Assembly (NCBI RefSeq): GCF_001955695.1
Contig: NZ_CP019236.1
Coordinates: 4,464,001 to 4,528,000, forward strand
Direction of reading: 5' to 3'
Source of the DNA: Rhodoferax koreense
GTDB taxonomy: Bacteria; Pseudomonadota; Gammaproteobacteria; Burkholderiales; Burkholderiaceae_C
Length of the DNA stretch: 64,000 nucleotides
Part shown: positions 47,747 to 56,425 of the stretch, in pieces
Position numbering within the stretch: the first letter of the stretch is position 1
Layout of the letters: every line of letters begins with the position of its first letter
Translations under genes and position numbers: made by a program
The notes under the pieces: generated by a model
What the model was told of the DNA's origin: nothing
Database searches by the model: none
The model's input: only the letters and a program-made list of their open reading frames with translations

Positions 47747-50318
47747 AGCCGGAAGGCCGCAGGCTCTGCAGCCTTTGGGCAAACACCTCCGGCCTGAGCG
47801 GCCGGTCGAAGTGGTAGCCCTGCGCATAGGTGCATTGCAGATGGCGCAGGCGTTGCGCCACTTCCTCGGTTTCCACGCCTTCGGCCAGCACGGCTAACCC
47901 GAGGCTGAGCGCGAGTGAGATCACACCGCGCACGATCGCCGCGTTGTCGGGATCGTCGATGAGGTCGCGTACGAAGGACTGGTCGATCTTGATCTTGTCG
48001 AACTTGATGCGGCGCAGGTAGGCGAAGCTCGAATAGCCCGTTCCGAAATCGTCGATGGACAGCTTCACGCCCAGCGCCTTGAGCCGGCGCAGCACCGCCA
48101 TCACCGCCTCGCCATCGTGCAGCAGCACGCTCTCCGTGAGCTCGAGCTCCAGGCGGTCCGGTGAAATCCCGCTGATGGCGAGGGCGTCCTCCACCTGCTT
48201 GAGCACCACGCCGCGCTGGAACTGCCGGGCAGACAGATTCACCGACATCATCAGCTCGGGATGTCCCGCGTCGTGCCAGGCCCGCAGCTGCAGCGCAGCC
48301 TTTCTCAGCACCAGGCCGCCGAGCGCCTCGATCAGGCCGCAGTCTTCGGCAATCGGGATGAACAAGCCCGGCGGAATGCTGCCGCGCTCCGGATGGTCCC
48401 AACGGCACAGTGCCTCGGTGCCGACGATGCGACCGCTGGGCAGGTGGATCAGCGGCTGGTATTCGAGCCGGAGCGTGTCGCTCTCGATGGCGGTGCGCAA
48501 TGCCGCCTCGATGCGCAGCCGCTCGAGCGCGGCCTCGTTCATGGTGGCGTTGGCGAACTGGTAGGTGCCGCGGCCGTTGCGCTTGGCCGCGTACAGCGCC
48601 GAGTCGGCACGGCCGAACAGGGCGTCGAAGTGCTCGCCATCGGACGGAAACATGGCGATGCCGGCGGAGATCGACACATTCACCGGCAGGTCGGCCAGGG
48701 TCATGGTGCGGCCCACGGCCTCGGTGAGCGCATTCACCATGTGCGCCGCCTCCGCCGTGCCCTGCACATTGCGCACCAGCACCAGGAACTCGTCGCCACT
48801 GAGGCGGCCGACGATGGTGCGTTCGTTGTGCGCGGCGCTGAGCCGATTGCCCACCTCACGCAGCAACTGGTCGCCCGCGGCATGGCCCAGCGAGTCGTTG
48901 AGTGTCTTGAAGTTGTCGACGTCGATCACGATCAGCGCCACCTGTTCGCGCGTGGCCTGCGCGTGCTTGAGCACCAGGGTCGAACGCAGTGCGGTCTGCG
49001 CGCGGTTGGGCAGGCCGGTGATCAGGTCCTGGCTCGACAGGTAGGCAATTTTTTCCTCGGCCGCCTTGCGCGAACTCAGGTCGGAGAAGGAGGCCACGTA
49101 ATGCGTGATTTCCCCGTGCGCGCGCTGGTGCAGCGCCGACAGGCTCATCCACTGCGGATAGACCTCGCCATTCTTGCGCCGGTTCCAGATCTCGCCGGCC
49201 CAGCGCCCTTCCTCGTTCAAAGTCTTCCACAAAGCCTGGAAGAACTCGGGGCCGTGCTGCCCCGAGGCCAGCATGCCGGGGTCGCGCCCGAGCACTTCCG
49301 CCGCCTGGTAGCCCGTGATCTCCGAGAACGCGCCATTGACCATGATGATGCGGTTCTTCTCGTCGGTGATGATGATCCCGTCGGTGCTCTGCTCCAGCAC
49401 ACGGCCGGCGAGCTCGAGCTTGGTGGCGGCAATGCGCTGGTCGGTGATGTCGCGGCGCACCACCAACAGGTGCAGGCGCTGGCCGCGCCGGCCGAAGGTC
49501 GGCACACGCACCACATCGAACGAACGGACATTGCCCTGGCCGTCGTCGGCCGTTTCCTGCATGTGCGAGGCCCGGCCCGACTGCCAAGTGGCCTCCTCGG
49601 CCAGCGCGCTGTGGCGCAGTCCGGCGCTGGCCGGATGGTTGCGGTTGGCGATCTCCAGATCCGTGTAGCCGTAAGCCTCCTGCTCGGTGAGCCCGAGCAC
49701 CGCGCGGGCGGCCGGATTGGTCAACAGCCAGCGACTTTCGCCGTCCTTCAGGTAGACCATGTCCGGCAAATGGCGGAACACCGAATTCAACAGCTTGTCG
49801 CGATCGCGCAGCCGGCGGTCGGCTTCGGAACGGGCGGTCACGTCCAGGCCGATCCACCACGAGATACCCGATGCCGCCCCGATCTTCAGACCCTCGATGG
49901 CCGACCAGGCGATGCGCCGCTTGCTGCCCGAACGCGTGGTCAGCGTCCACTCCATGTTGCGAAGACTGGACTGCGTTTCGTGCAGATCGGCCAACTTGCG
50001 CGCCAGGTAGACCGGCTCGGGATAGAGCAGTTGCAGCGCACCCGGATTGCCGACGATCTCCTCGCTGCGGTAGGCGGTGACCGACTCGCACTCCTGGTTC
50101 CAGAACACGATGATCCGGCGCGGCAGGTCGAGTGCGATAACCAGCACCGGCAGGCGCTGCAGCACCTCCAGCACCTGCGGCGAGTTGGGCTCCGAGGCTT
50201 CGGGCTCCGTCAACTCCTCACGCGTCGTTTCGCCGGCTTCCAGGTAGAAATGGTCGTTGGCATTGAAGCCTTCGACCGTGATCACCGTCGGCGTTAGATC
50301 GGAAGATTCGGAGTCCAC
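47736..50318 (-). CDS. PAS-PAS-PAS-GGDEF-EAL cyclic-di-GMP signalling protein
   Basis: An 860-residue cytosolic sensor with no membrane segment seen. Three PAS-like regions lie at about 50-165, 175-295 and 300-415, then GGDEF (425-590) and EAL (605-850). The GGDEF signature reads SGDEF (507-511) and no RXXD inhibitory site precedes it, so cyclase activity is doubtful. The EAL domain looks intact: EAL at 635-637, the SIDDFGTGYSS loop and the AEGVETEE segment. Net phosphodiesterase activity is therefore more likely. No cognate effector lies nearby. Confidence 0.93.
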   Translation of the reverse strand: MDSESSDLTPTVITVEGFNANDHFYLEAGETTREELTEPEASEPNSPQVLEVLQRLPVLVIALDLPRRIIVFWNQECESVTAYRSEEIVGNPGALQLLYPEPVYLARKLADLHETQSSLRNMEWTLTTRSGSKRRIAWSAIEGLKIGAASGISWWIGLDVTARSEADRRLRDRDKLLNSVFRHLPDMVYLKDGESRWLLTNPAARAVLGLTEQEAYGYTDLEIANRNHPASAGLRHSALAEEATWQSGRASHMQETADDGQGNVRSFDVVRVPTFGRRGQRLHLLVVRRDITDQRIAATKLELAGRVLEQSTDGIIITDEKNRIIMVNGAFSEITGYQAAEVLGRDPGMLASGQHGPEFFQALWKTLNEEGRWAGEIWNRRKNGEVYPQWMSLSALHQRAHGEITHYVASFSDLSSRKAAEEKIAYLSSQDLITGLPNRAQTALRSTLVLKHAQATREQVALIVIDVDNFKTLNDSLGHAAGDQLLREVGNRLSAAHNERTIVGRLSGDEFLVLVRNVQGTAEAAHMVNALTEAVGRTMTLADLPVNVSISAGIAMFPSDGEHFDALFGRADSALYAAKRNGRGTYQFANATMNEAALERLRIEAALRTAIESDTLRLEYQPLIHLPSGRIVGTEALCRWDHPERGSIPPGLFIPIAEDCGLIEALGGLVLRKAALQLRAWHDAGHPELMMSVNLSARQFQRGVVLKQVEDALAISGISPDRLELELTESVLLHDGEAVMAVLRRLKALGVKLSIDDFGTGYSSFAYLRRIKFDKIKIDQSFVRDLIDDPDNAAIVRGVISLALSLGLAVLAEGVETEEVAQRLRHLQCTYAQGYHFDRPLRPEVFAQRLQSLRPSGFTG

Positions 50319-50594
50319 ACATCAGTCCTGCAGGCCATGGGAGAAGTTCCGTTGAGACCGGGCCCGGCCTAGTCCGACGGATTCGCGTCGCCATGCGCCT
50401 CATCCGATCGAAAATTTCGCGAATTAAGCACCTGACCCGTCCATATTAGTGCATGACGAGGGTTTTTCCGCATCGGCTCCTGCCAAGCTACGGTTCACCT
50501 CGCAAAGTTGACGGGTTCGGGGTCGCCCGGGACGCGCCCATCCCATCCTCAAGAAGCCGATGCCCTCGTCGCGGCTTCCGCGCCACGGCCACGC
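50319..50594. other. Intergenic region, largest in the window
   Basis: About 276 bp between the signalling gene start and the LysR stop, both on the minus strand. A less GC-rich patch near 50410-50455 (words such as AAAATTTCGCGAATTAAG) probably holds the promoter of the signalling gene, but I cannot name a clear -35/-10 pair. No convincing small gene, tRNA or terminator was seen. Confidence 0.5.
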
Positions 50595-51527
50595 TCAGCC
50601 CTTGAACAGCTCCGCCATGGTGCGGCGCAGCCATTGGTTCGCGGCGTCGTGGTGATTGCGCTCGTGCCAGAACTGGCACACCTCGAAAGTTGGCGCGTCG
50701 ATGGGCAGCGGCAGCAACTGGACCCGCGGCATCGGCCTGATGTGCGCCACCACCGAGCTCGGCACCGTGGCCAGCAGGTCGGTCTGCTGGACGATGCCGG
50801 GCACCACCATGAAATGCGGCACGCGCAGCGCAACGCGCCGCCTCAGGCCCCGATCGGCCAGATGGCGTTCGATGAAGGTCGTCGTCGATGACTGCAACGA
50901 GGCCGTGCGGTAGCGCGAACCCGCGGGCTCGACCATGATGTGCGACTCCTGCGTGAACTGTGCCAGCGTGAGCACCCGTTCGATGCGCGGATGGGCTTCG
51001 CGGGCGATGCAGACATAGGAATCGACGAACAGCCGTTGCTGGTAGAAACCAGCTTTCAGGGCCGGCAGGTAGCCGATGGCCAGATCCGCTTCGCCGCTGG
51101 CGAAGGCCTCTTGATAGGACTCGCGTGGCAGTTGCAGGATGCGCAGGTTCACATCCGGCGCAACGGCCTTGAGCTTGGTGATCAGCGTCGGCAGGTAGAC
51201 CAGCTCGCCGATGTCGCTCATCAGGATCTGGAAGGTGCGCGTGCACGTCTTCGGGTCGAACACCGCCGCCACGCCGAGCGCGCCTTGCAGCAGGCCGAGG
51301 CCCTCGCGCACCGACACCGCGATCTGCCTTGCAAACGGTGTGGGCTCCATGCCGCTGGGCACACGCACGAACAGCGGATCGTCCCAAAGCTTTCGCAGCC
51401 GGGCCAGCGCATGGCTCATCGACGGCTGGGACAGGCCGAGCCGGAAACCCGCGCGCGTGAGGTTGCCGTCCTGCATCAGCGCATCGAAGGCCAGCAGCAG
51501 GTTGAGATCGGTTTTCTGAAGGTCCAT
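50595..51527 (-). CDS. LysR-type transcription regulator of the CoA-catabolism operon
   Basis: A 310-residue LTTR. The N-terminal winged HTH reads DLNLLLAFDALMQDGNLTRAGFRLGLSQPSMSHALARLRKLWDDPLFVR. The periplasmic-binding-like effector domain follows (about 90-300). It resembles NodD/LinR/NahR-type members that start DLNLL and respond to aromatic or small-acid inducers. Divergent orientation and a 111-bp gap next to the citryl-CoA-lyase-like gene suggest it controls the eleven-gene operon. The start was set at MDLQKTDLNLL; the frame stays open far upstream but overlaps the divergent gene. Confidence 0.93.
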   Translation of the reverse strand: MDLQKTDLNLLLAFDALMQDGNLTRAGFRLGLSQPSMSHALARLRKLWDDPLFVRVPSGMEPTPFARQIAVSVREGLGLLQGALGVAAVFDPKTCTRTFQILMSDIGELVYLPTLITKLKAVAPDVNLRILQLPRESYQEAFASGEADLAIGYLPALKAGFYQQRLFVDSYVCIAREAHPRIERVLTLAQFTQESHIMVEPAGSRYRTASLQSSTTTFIERHLADRGLRRRVALRVPHFMVVPGIVQQTDLLATVPSSVVAHIRPMPRVQLLPLPIDAPTFEVCQFWHERNHHDAANQWLRRTMAELFKG

Positions 51528-51592
51528 GGACAATGCCTTGTCATTAGCCTGATGAATGCAGCACATGCCGCCCATCGATTGTATGGATGAAC

Positions 51593-51612
51593 GCGCGGTG
51601 ATAACTTCGCGC
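51593..51612. promoter_or_regulatory. Candidate LysR operator in the divergent gap
   Basis: GCGCG-N10-CGCGC is an interrupted inverted repeat, about 65 bp from the LysR start and 27 bp before the ATG of the citryl-CoA-lyase-like gene. The centre GTGATAACTT is AT-richer than the arms. The fit to T-N11-A is loose, so this is tentative. Confidence 0.35.
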
Positions 51613-51638
51613 CCACTACAAAGGCAGGAGACAACGAC

Positions 51639-52448
51639 ATGGACCATGCCCCAGCGGCATCCCCGGCACGCAAGCCCAAAAAACTCCGGTCCGACATGGG
51701 CTGGAGCGACCCGCACAGCATCACCGTCCAGGGGCTGGACCTGTGCACCGACATCCTCGGCCACCTCAATCTCGGCGACTTCGCCTTCCTCGAAATCAAG
51801 GGCCGCCGGCCCGACGCCCGCGAATCGCAAGTGTTCAACGCCCTGCTGGGTACGCTGGTCGAACACGGCATGACGCCGATGGTCATCGCCGCGCGGCTGA
51901 CCTACCTGGGCGCCCCAGAGTCGCTGCAGGGTGCCGTGGCCGCGGGCATCCTGGGCATGGGCACGACTTTCGCCGGCACGGCCGAGGGGTCGGCCCGCCT
52001 CCTGCAGGAAGCCATCCGGCCCGAGACCACGATGGAGCACCTGCCCGCCCTGGCGGAAGACATCGTGGCCCGCCACCGCGCCAGCCGCACGGCGATCCCG
52101 GGCATCGGCCACCCGTTGCACAAACCCATCGATCCGCGCACACCAGTGCTGTTCAACCTCGCCGAGGCCAACGGCCTCAGCGGCCGCTACGTGGCGTTGA
52201 TGAAGCTGGTGGCCCAGGCCGCCGAGCGCGCGCTGGGCAAGCCTGGCCAGCTGCCGGTCAATGCCACCGGCGCCATCGGCGCGCTGTCCTCCGAACTGGA
52301 CATCCCCTGGCGGCTGTGCCGCGGCCTGGCCGTCATCGGCCGGACCATCGGCATCGTCGGCCATCTGGCCGAGGAACTGCGCAACCCGATCGGCCGCGAG
52401 GTGTGGGAACGCACCGAAGACGAGTCGAGCGAACACAACCGGACCTGA
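51639..52448 (+). CDS. Citryl-CoA lyase/citrate-synthase-fold protein with altered active site
   Basis: A 269-residue short member of the citrate synthase superfamily, alignable with citryl-CoA lyase and the C-terminal domain of ATP-citrate lyase. The two catalytic His appear as H76 (LVEHGMTP) and H158 (GIGHPLHKPIDPR). The third residue, Asp in the family's NVDG motif, is Thr210 here (PVNATGAIG). Fold assignment is firm; the reaction is not. Citrate turnover may be absent and a different acyl-CoA cleavage or condensation is possible. First gene of an eleven-gene operon; the next gene starts 10 bp downstream. Confidence 0.82.
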   Translation: MDHAPAASPARKPKKLRSDMGWSDPHSITVQGLDLCTDILGHLNLGDFAFLEIKGRRPDARESQVFNALLGTLVEHGMTPMVIAARLTYLGAPESLQGAVAAGILGMGTTFAGTAEGSARLLQEAIRPETTMEHLPALAEDIVARHRASRTAIPGIGHPLHKPIDPRTPVLFNLAEANGLSGRYVALMKLVAQAAERALGKPGQLPVNATGAIGALSSELDIPWRLCRGLAVIGRTIGIVGHLAEELRNPIGREVWERTEDESSEHNRT

Positions 52449-52458
52449 GCCACCACCC

Positions 52459-53616
52459 ATGCAAGACCTCGGACTCACCGAAGAACAACGCCTGATCCGC
52501 GACAACGTGCGTGCGCTGGCCCGCGAACGCTTTGCGCCCGGCGCCGCCCTGGCCGACAAGCAATACCAGGCGCCGGTCGCCAACCTCAGGGTGCTCGCGG
52601 ACCACGGCTACACCGGCATGTGCATGCCCTCCGCCTACGGCGGCTCGGAGCTTGGCCTGCTGGAGAACGTGCTGGTCGTCGAGCAACTGGCCCGGTACTG
52701 TGCCAACACCGCCATGCTGTTTTCGTGCACCGACGGCGCGACGCCGCGCGCCATCCTCGGCATCGGCTCCGAGGCGCACAAACAGAAATACCTGCCGCGC
52801 ATCGTGAAGGGTGAATTGCTCACTGCCTGGAGCATGTCCGAGCCCAACGCCGGCTCCGACGTGGGCAACGTGCAGACGCGGGCGGTGCGAGAGGGCGACG
52901 CATTCGTCCTCAACGGCAGCAAGCTGTGGTGCACCGCCGCCCAGGTGTCCGACCTGTTCCTGGTGCTGGTGCGGCTCGATCCGGCGCCCGGCATGAAGGG
53001 CGTGGGCGCGATGCTGGTGGAGCGCGGCACGCCGGGCTTCACCATCGGCAAACACCTGGACCTGCTGGGACTTCGCGGCACCGGCATGGCCGAACTGGTG
53101 TTTGACAACTGCCGCGTCCCGGCCGACAACCTGTTCCTGCCTGCGGGCCGCATGCGCGAGCTGCTGGGGGTGCTGGACGCGGACCGCATCAGCGGCAACC
53201 CGCCCGTGTGCCTGGGCATCGCCCAGTCGGCGTTCGAGAACGTGGTCGCACACGTGAAGGACCGGCAGCAGTTCGGCAAGCCGCTGGCCGACAACCAGGG
53301 CCTGCAGTGGAAGCTGGCCGACATGGCCATGGACATCGAGGCGGCGCGCGCCCTGCTGTACCGCGCCGCGATGCGGGTGGACGAAGGCCGCCCGAGCATC
53401 GCCGACACCTCCATCACCAAGGCCTATACCAACCAGATGGCGGTGCGCGTGACCAACGAGGCCATGCAGCTGGCCGGGGCCTACGGCCTGTCGGAGGAAT
53501 ACCCCTTCGAGCGCTACTTCCGCGATGCGCGGGGCATGTCGATCGGCTACGGCACGGTGGAGATCCACCGCTCGTCCATCGCGCGCGAAATCATCGCCGG
53601 CCGCTACGGCGTCTGA
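52459..53616 (+). CDS. Acyl-CoA dehydrogenase (first of two in the operon)
   Basis: A 385-residue FAD enzyme forming a 2,3-double bond in an acyl-CoA. FAD/substrate motifs include AWSMSEPNAGSDVGNVQTRAV and LLGLRGTGMAELVFDNCRVP. The catalytic base is the Glu before Tyr-Pro in YGLSEEYPFERYFRDAR, as in SCAD/MCAD, and QFGKPLADNQGLQWKLADMA is typical. Chain specificity cannot be read. It follows the citryl-CoA-lyase-like gene by 10 bp and precedes the dienelactone-hydrolase-like gene by 26 bp. Electrons should pass to ETF, encoded elsewhere. Confidence 0.93.
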   Translation: MQDLGLTEEQRLIRDNVRALARERFAPGAALADKQYQAPVANLRVLADHGYTGMCMPSAYGGSELGLLENVLVVEQLARYCANTAMLFSCTDGATPRAILGIGSEAHKQKYLPRIVKGELLTAWSMSEPNAGSDVGNVQTRAVREGDAFVLNGSKLWCTAAQVSDLFLVLVRLDPAPGMKGVGAMLVERGTPGFTIGKHLDLLGLRGTGMAELVFDNCRVPADNLFLPAGRMRELLGVLDADRISGNPPVCLGIAQSAFENVVAHVKDRQQFGKPLADNQGLQWKLADMAMDIEAARALLYRAAMRVDEGRPSIADTSITKAYTNQMAVRVTNEAMQLAGAYGLSEEYPFERYFRDARGMSIGYGTVEIHRSSIAREIIAGRYGV

Positions 53617-53642
53617 ACCACCACCAGACAGAGGAGACAGGA

Positions 53643-54344
53643 ATGACCAGCAGAAATGACGAGATCCAGGCCGGTGGCGGCCAGACCTTCCATGCCTATG
53701 TAAGCGTGCCGGAGCGGCCCAACGGCCATGCCGTCGTGGTCGTGCAGGAGATCTTCGGTGTGACGCCGCACATCCGCGACGTGGCTGACCGCTATGCGCG
53801 CGATGGCTACCTGGCCATCGCGCCCGACCTGTTCTGGCGCATCGAACCCGGCCTCTCGCTGAGCCATTCCAAGGAAGACATGCAGCGTGCATTCGCTGTG
53901 CTGGCGCAGTTCGATGAAGACCTCGGCGTGCAGGACCTGCGCGCCACGCTCGCCCATGTGCGCGCCCAGCCCGGCATCACCGGCGTGGGCCTGGTGGGCA
54001 TGTGCCTGGGCGGCAAGCTGGCCTACCTGGCCGCTGCGCGCCTGCCGGTGGATGCCAGTGTGGCCTTCTACGGCGTGGGCATCGAGAAGCACCTCGGCGA
54101 AGCCCAGGCGCTGAAGCACCCGTTGCTGATGTTCTTCGGCGGCAAGGACCGATACGCCCCGCCCCCCGTGCGCGCGCAGATCGAGGCGGCCACGGCCGGC
54201 AACCCGCTCGCGGCGGTACGCGTGTACGAGGATGCCGACCACGGCTTCTACACGCGCGGCACACCCGAGGTCATCCAGTCGGCGCACGCGCAAGCCAGGG
54301 CCTTTCTCGAGCAACATCTGCCGCATGCGGGAGCCCGCCCATGA
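53643..54344 (+). CDS. Dienelactone hydrolase family protein
   Basis: A 233-residue alpha/beta hydrolase with the dienelactone hydrolase arrangement. The nucleophile is Cys121 in GMCLGGKLAY, Glu36 lies in VVVQEIFGVTPHIRDV, the Asp in GGKDRYAPP and the His in EDADHGFYTRG. A Cys nucleophile with the partnering Glu is characteristic of true DLH rather than serine esterases. The substrate is probably a lactone or enol-lactone, consistent with a cycloisomerase-type enzyme in the same operon. GAGGAGACAGG precedes the ATG. Its stop overlaps the MaoC gene start by 4 bp. Confidence 0.92.
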   Translation: MTSRNDEIQAGGGQTFHAYVSVPERPNGHAVVVVQEIFGVTPHIRDVADRYARDGYLAIAPDLFWRIEPGLSLSHSKEDMQRAFAVLAQFDEDLGVQDLRATLAHVRAQPGITGVGLVGMCLGGKLAYLAAARLPVDASVAFYGVGIEKHLGEAQALKHPLLMFFGGKDRYAPPPVRAQIEAATAGNPLAAVRVYEDADHGFYTRGTPEVIQSAHAQARAFLEQHLPHAGARP

Positions 54345-54793
54345 GCAGCCGCTTCGAAGACATCGAAGTTGGCCAGCGTTGGACCAGCCCCGGCCGCACG
54401 CTCACCGAGGCCGACCTCACGCTGGCCTGCATGACCAGCGGCGACTGGCATCCGATCCACGCCGACGCCGAGTTCGCCGGCCGCTCGCTCGCTGGGCAGC
54501 GCATCTTCCAGGGCACCTACGGCCTGCACGTGGCGATGGCCATGGCCACGCCCTTCCCCGACCTGGGGGCCGACGTGATCGGCGCGCTGGGCCTGAGCGA
54601 CTGGCACTACGCCGCGCCGCTGTGCATCGGCGACACCGTGCACGTGGAGGTGGAGATTGCGGCCAAGCGCACCACCTCCCGGCCCGGCCGCGGCGTGGTG
54701 GAGCGGCGCATCACACTCAAGAAGGCCGACGGCAGCGTCGCCCAGCAGGGCACGGCCCAGATGATGGCGCGTTGCGCCGAGGAGGCCGCATGA
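54341..54793 (+). CDS. MaoC-like (R)-specific enoyl-CoA hydratase
   Basis: A 150-residue single hot-dog domain. The hydratase-2 motif appears as SGDWHPIHAD, with catalytic Asp35 and His40; the usual Asn before Pro is His. Such enzymes hydrate trans-2-enoyl-CoA, mesaconyl-CoA or itaconyl-CoA. Overlaps of 4 bp at both ends with the flanking genes imply coupled translation with the lactone hydrolase and the ligase. In pathway order it would act on the product of one of the acyl-CoA dehydrogenases. Confidence 0.9.
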   Translation: MSSRFEDIEVGQRWTSPGRTLTEADLTLACMTSGDWHPIHADAEFAGRSLAGQRIFQGTYGLHVAMAMATPFPDLGADVIGALGLSDWHYAAPLCIGDTVHVEVEIAAKRTTSRPGRGVVERRITLKKADGSVAQQGTAQMMARCAEEAA

Positions 54794-56346
54794 TCCTCGG
54801 CGACGTGATCGAGCGCAACGCGCGCTGTTTCGGCCACCATCCGGCACTGCTGTTCGAAGGCCGCCGCATCGACCACCGCACGTTCCACGAACGCGTGGTG
54901 CGGCTCATCAACGCGCTGGCTGACCTGGGTTGCGTGAAGCAGGACCGCATTGCCGTGCTGTCGCGCAACTGCCCCGAGTACCTGGAGGCCTATGGCGCCG
55001 CCGCGCTCGGCGGCTTCGTGGGCCTGGGGCTGAACTACCGACTCTCGGAGACCGAACAGGCCGCCGTGCTGGCCGACGCCCAACCGGCGGTCTTCATCTT
55101 CGAGGCGGAATACGCCGGGCGGGCGCGTGCGCTGCGCGATCGGCTGCCGCCCGGCACGCATTGCATCTGCTTCGAGGGGCCTATGGACGGCGCGCTCGGC
55201 TACGAGACCTTGCTGGCCGCGGCATCGCCCGTGCAGCCCGCCTTGCGTGCCGTGGAAGACGACACCTTCCTGCTGATCTACACCAGCGGCACCACCGGCG
55301 TTCCCAAAGGCGTGATGCTGGGCAACGAGGGCCAGCTGGAACAGGCCCGCACGCAGGCCCAGTCCCACGCCGCTGTGCAGACCGACCGCATGCTGGTGGT
55401 GATGCCGTTCTATCACATCGGTGGGCCGACCGAGCTGCTCACCTACCTGGTCGCCGGAGCCACCATCGTGCTGCACCGGACCTTCGATGCGCAGGAGATC
55501 CTGCACAGCATCCAGGCGCAGCGCGTGACCGCGGCGCATCTTGCGCCGACCATGATCTCGATGATGCTGGAAGTGCAGGAGAAGACGCCGTTCGACCTGT
55601 CGTCGCTGCATACGGTGTGTTATGCCTCGGCACCGATGTCGGTGGCGCTGTCGCTGCGCGCGCGCGCCGTGTTCGGCCCGGTGTTCATGCAGATCTACGG
55701 CATGACCGAAGCCGGCCTGGGCACCACGCTGCTCAAGCACCAGCACGTGCTGGACGGCAGCGAGACCGACCGCAAGCGCCTGGCCTCGGCTGGCCAGGCC
55801 TACCTGGGGACGGCACTGCGCATTCTCGACGACGCCGGCCGGGAATGCGCGCCGGGCGAGGTGGGCGAAGTCTGCCTGCGCTCCAAGAGCGTGATGCAGG
55901 GCTACTGGCAGAAGCCCGAGGCCACGGCCGCCGCCATGCACAGCGGCTACCTGCACACCGGCGACATGGGTTACCTGGACGAGGATGCCTTCCTCTTCAT
56001 CGTCGACCGCAAGAAGGACATGATCATCTCCGGCGGGGAGAACATCTACTCGCGGGAGGTCGAGGAGGCGCTGCTCATGCATGCGGCCGTGGCCGAGGTC
56101 GCGGTGATCGGGGCGCCCGACGCGCAATGGGGCGAGTCGGTGGCCGCCATCGTGGTGCTCAAGCCGGGCGCAGCGGTGACGGCCGAGGCGCTGGTGACGC
56201 ACTGCCGCAGCCTGATCGCGGGCTACAAGAAGCCCAAGATCGTGAAGTTCGTGGACGCCATGCCGCGCGTGCCGAGCACCAACAAGATCGACAAACGCGC
56301 CCTGCGCGCGCCGTTCTGGGCCGGGCGGGAGCGGCAGGTCTCCTAG
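54790..56346 (+). CDS. AMP-forming acyl-CoA synthetase
   Basis: A 518-residue ANL-superfamily ligase activating a carboxylic acid to its CoA thioester. The phosphate-binding loop is LIYTSGTTGVPKGVML, the A5 motif QIYGMTEAG, the A7 motif GYLHTGDMGYLDEDAFLFIVDRKKD (split here for reading), and the C-terminal catalytic Lys is in STNKIDKRAL. Resembles fatty- or aryl-acid ligases, with acid specificity unknown. Joined to the MaoC gene by an ATGA overlap. A 79-bp gap follows before the binding-protein genes. Confidence 0.92.
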   Translation: MILGDVIERNARCFGHHPALLFEGRRIDHRTFHERVVRLINALADLGCVKQDRIAVLSRNCPEYLEAYGAAALGGFVGLGLNYRLSETEQAAVLADAQPAVFIFEAEYAGRARALRDRLPPGTHCICFEGPMDGALGYETLLAAASPVQPALRAVEDDTFLLIYTSGTTGVPKGVMLGNEGQLEQARTQAQSHAAVQTDRMLVVMPFYHIGGPTELLTYLVAGATIVLHRTFDAQEILHSIQAQRVTAAHLAPTMISMMLEVQEKTPFDLSSLHTVCYASAPMSVALSLRARAVFGPVFMQIYGMTEAGLGTTLLKHQHVLDGSETDRKRLASAGQAYLGTALRILDDAGRECAPGEVGEVCLRSKSVMQGYWQKPEATAAAMHSGYLHTGDMGYLDEDAFLFIVDRKKDMIISGGENIYSREVEEALLMHAAVAEVAVIGAPDAQWGESVAAIVVLKPGAAVTAEALVTHCRSLIAGYKKPKIVKFVDAMPRVPSTNKIDKRALRAPFWAGRERQVS

Positions 56347-56425
56347 CCGGCCCCGCGTGGCGGCGCGGCCACGCACATCCCGCGCAGCAACCACAGCGTG
56401 CATTTCAAAAAACAGGAGACAAGAC

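Noticed and set aside
50488..51387. A 299-codon minus-strand frame overlapping the LysR gene
   Set aside because: Out-of-frame shadow of the LysR effector domain, Arg/Ala-rich, no domain.
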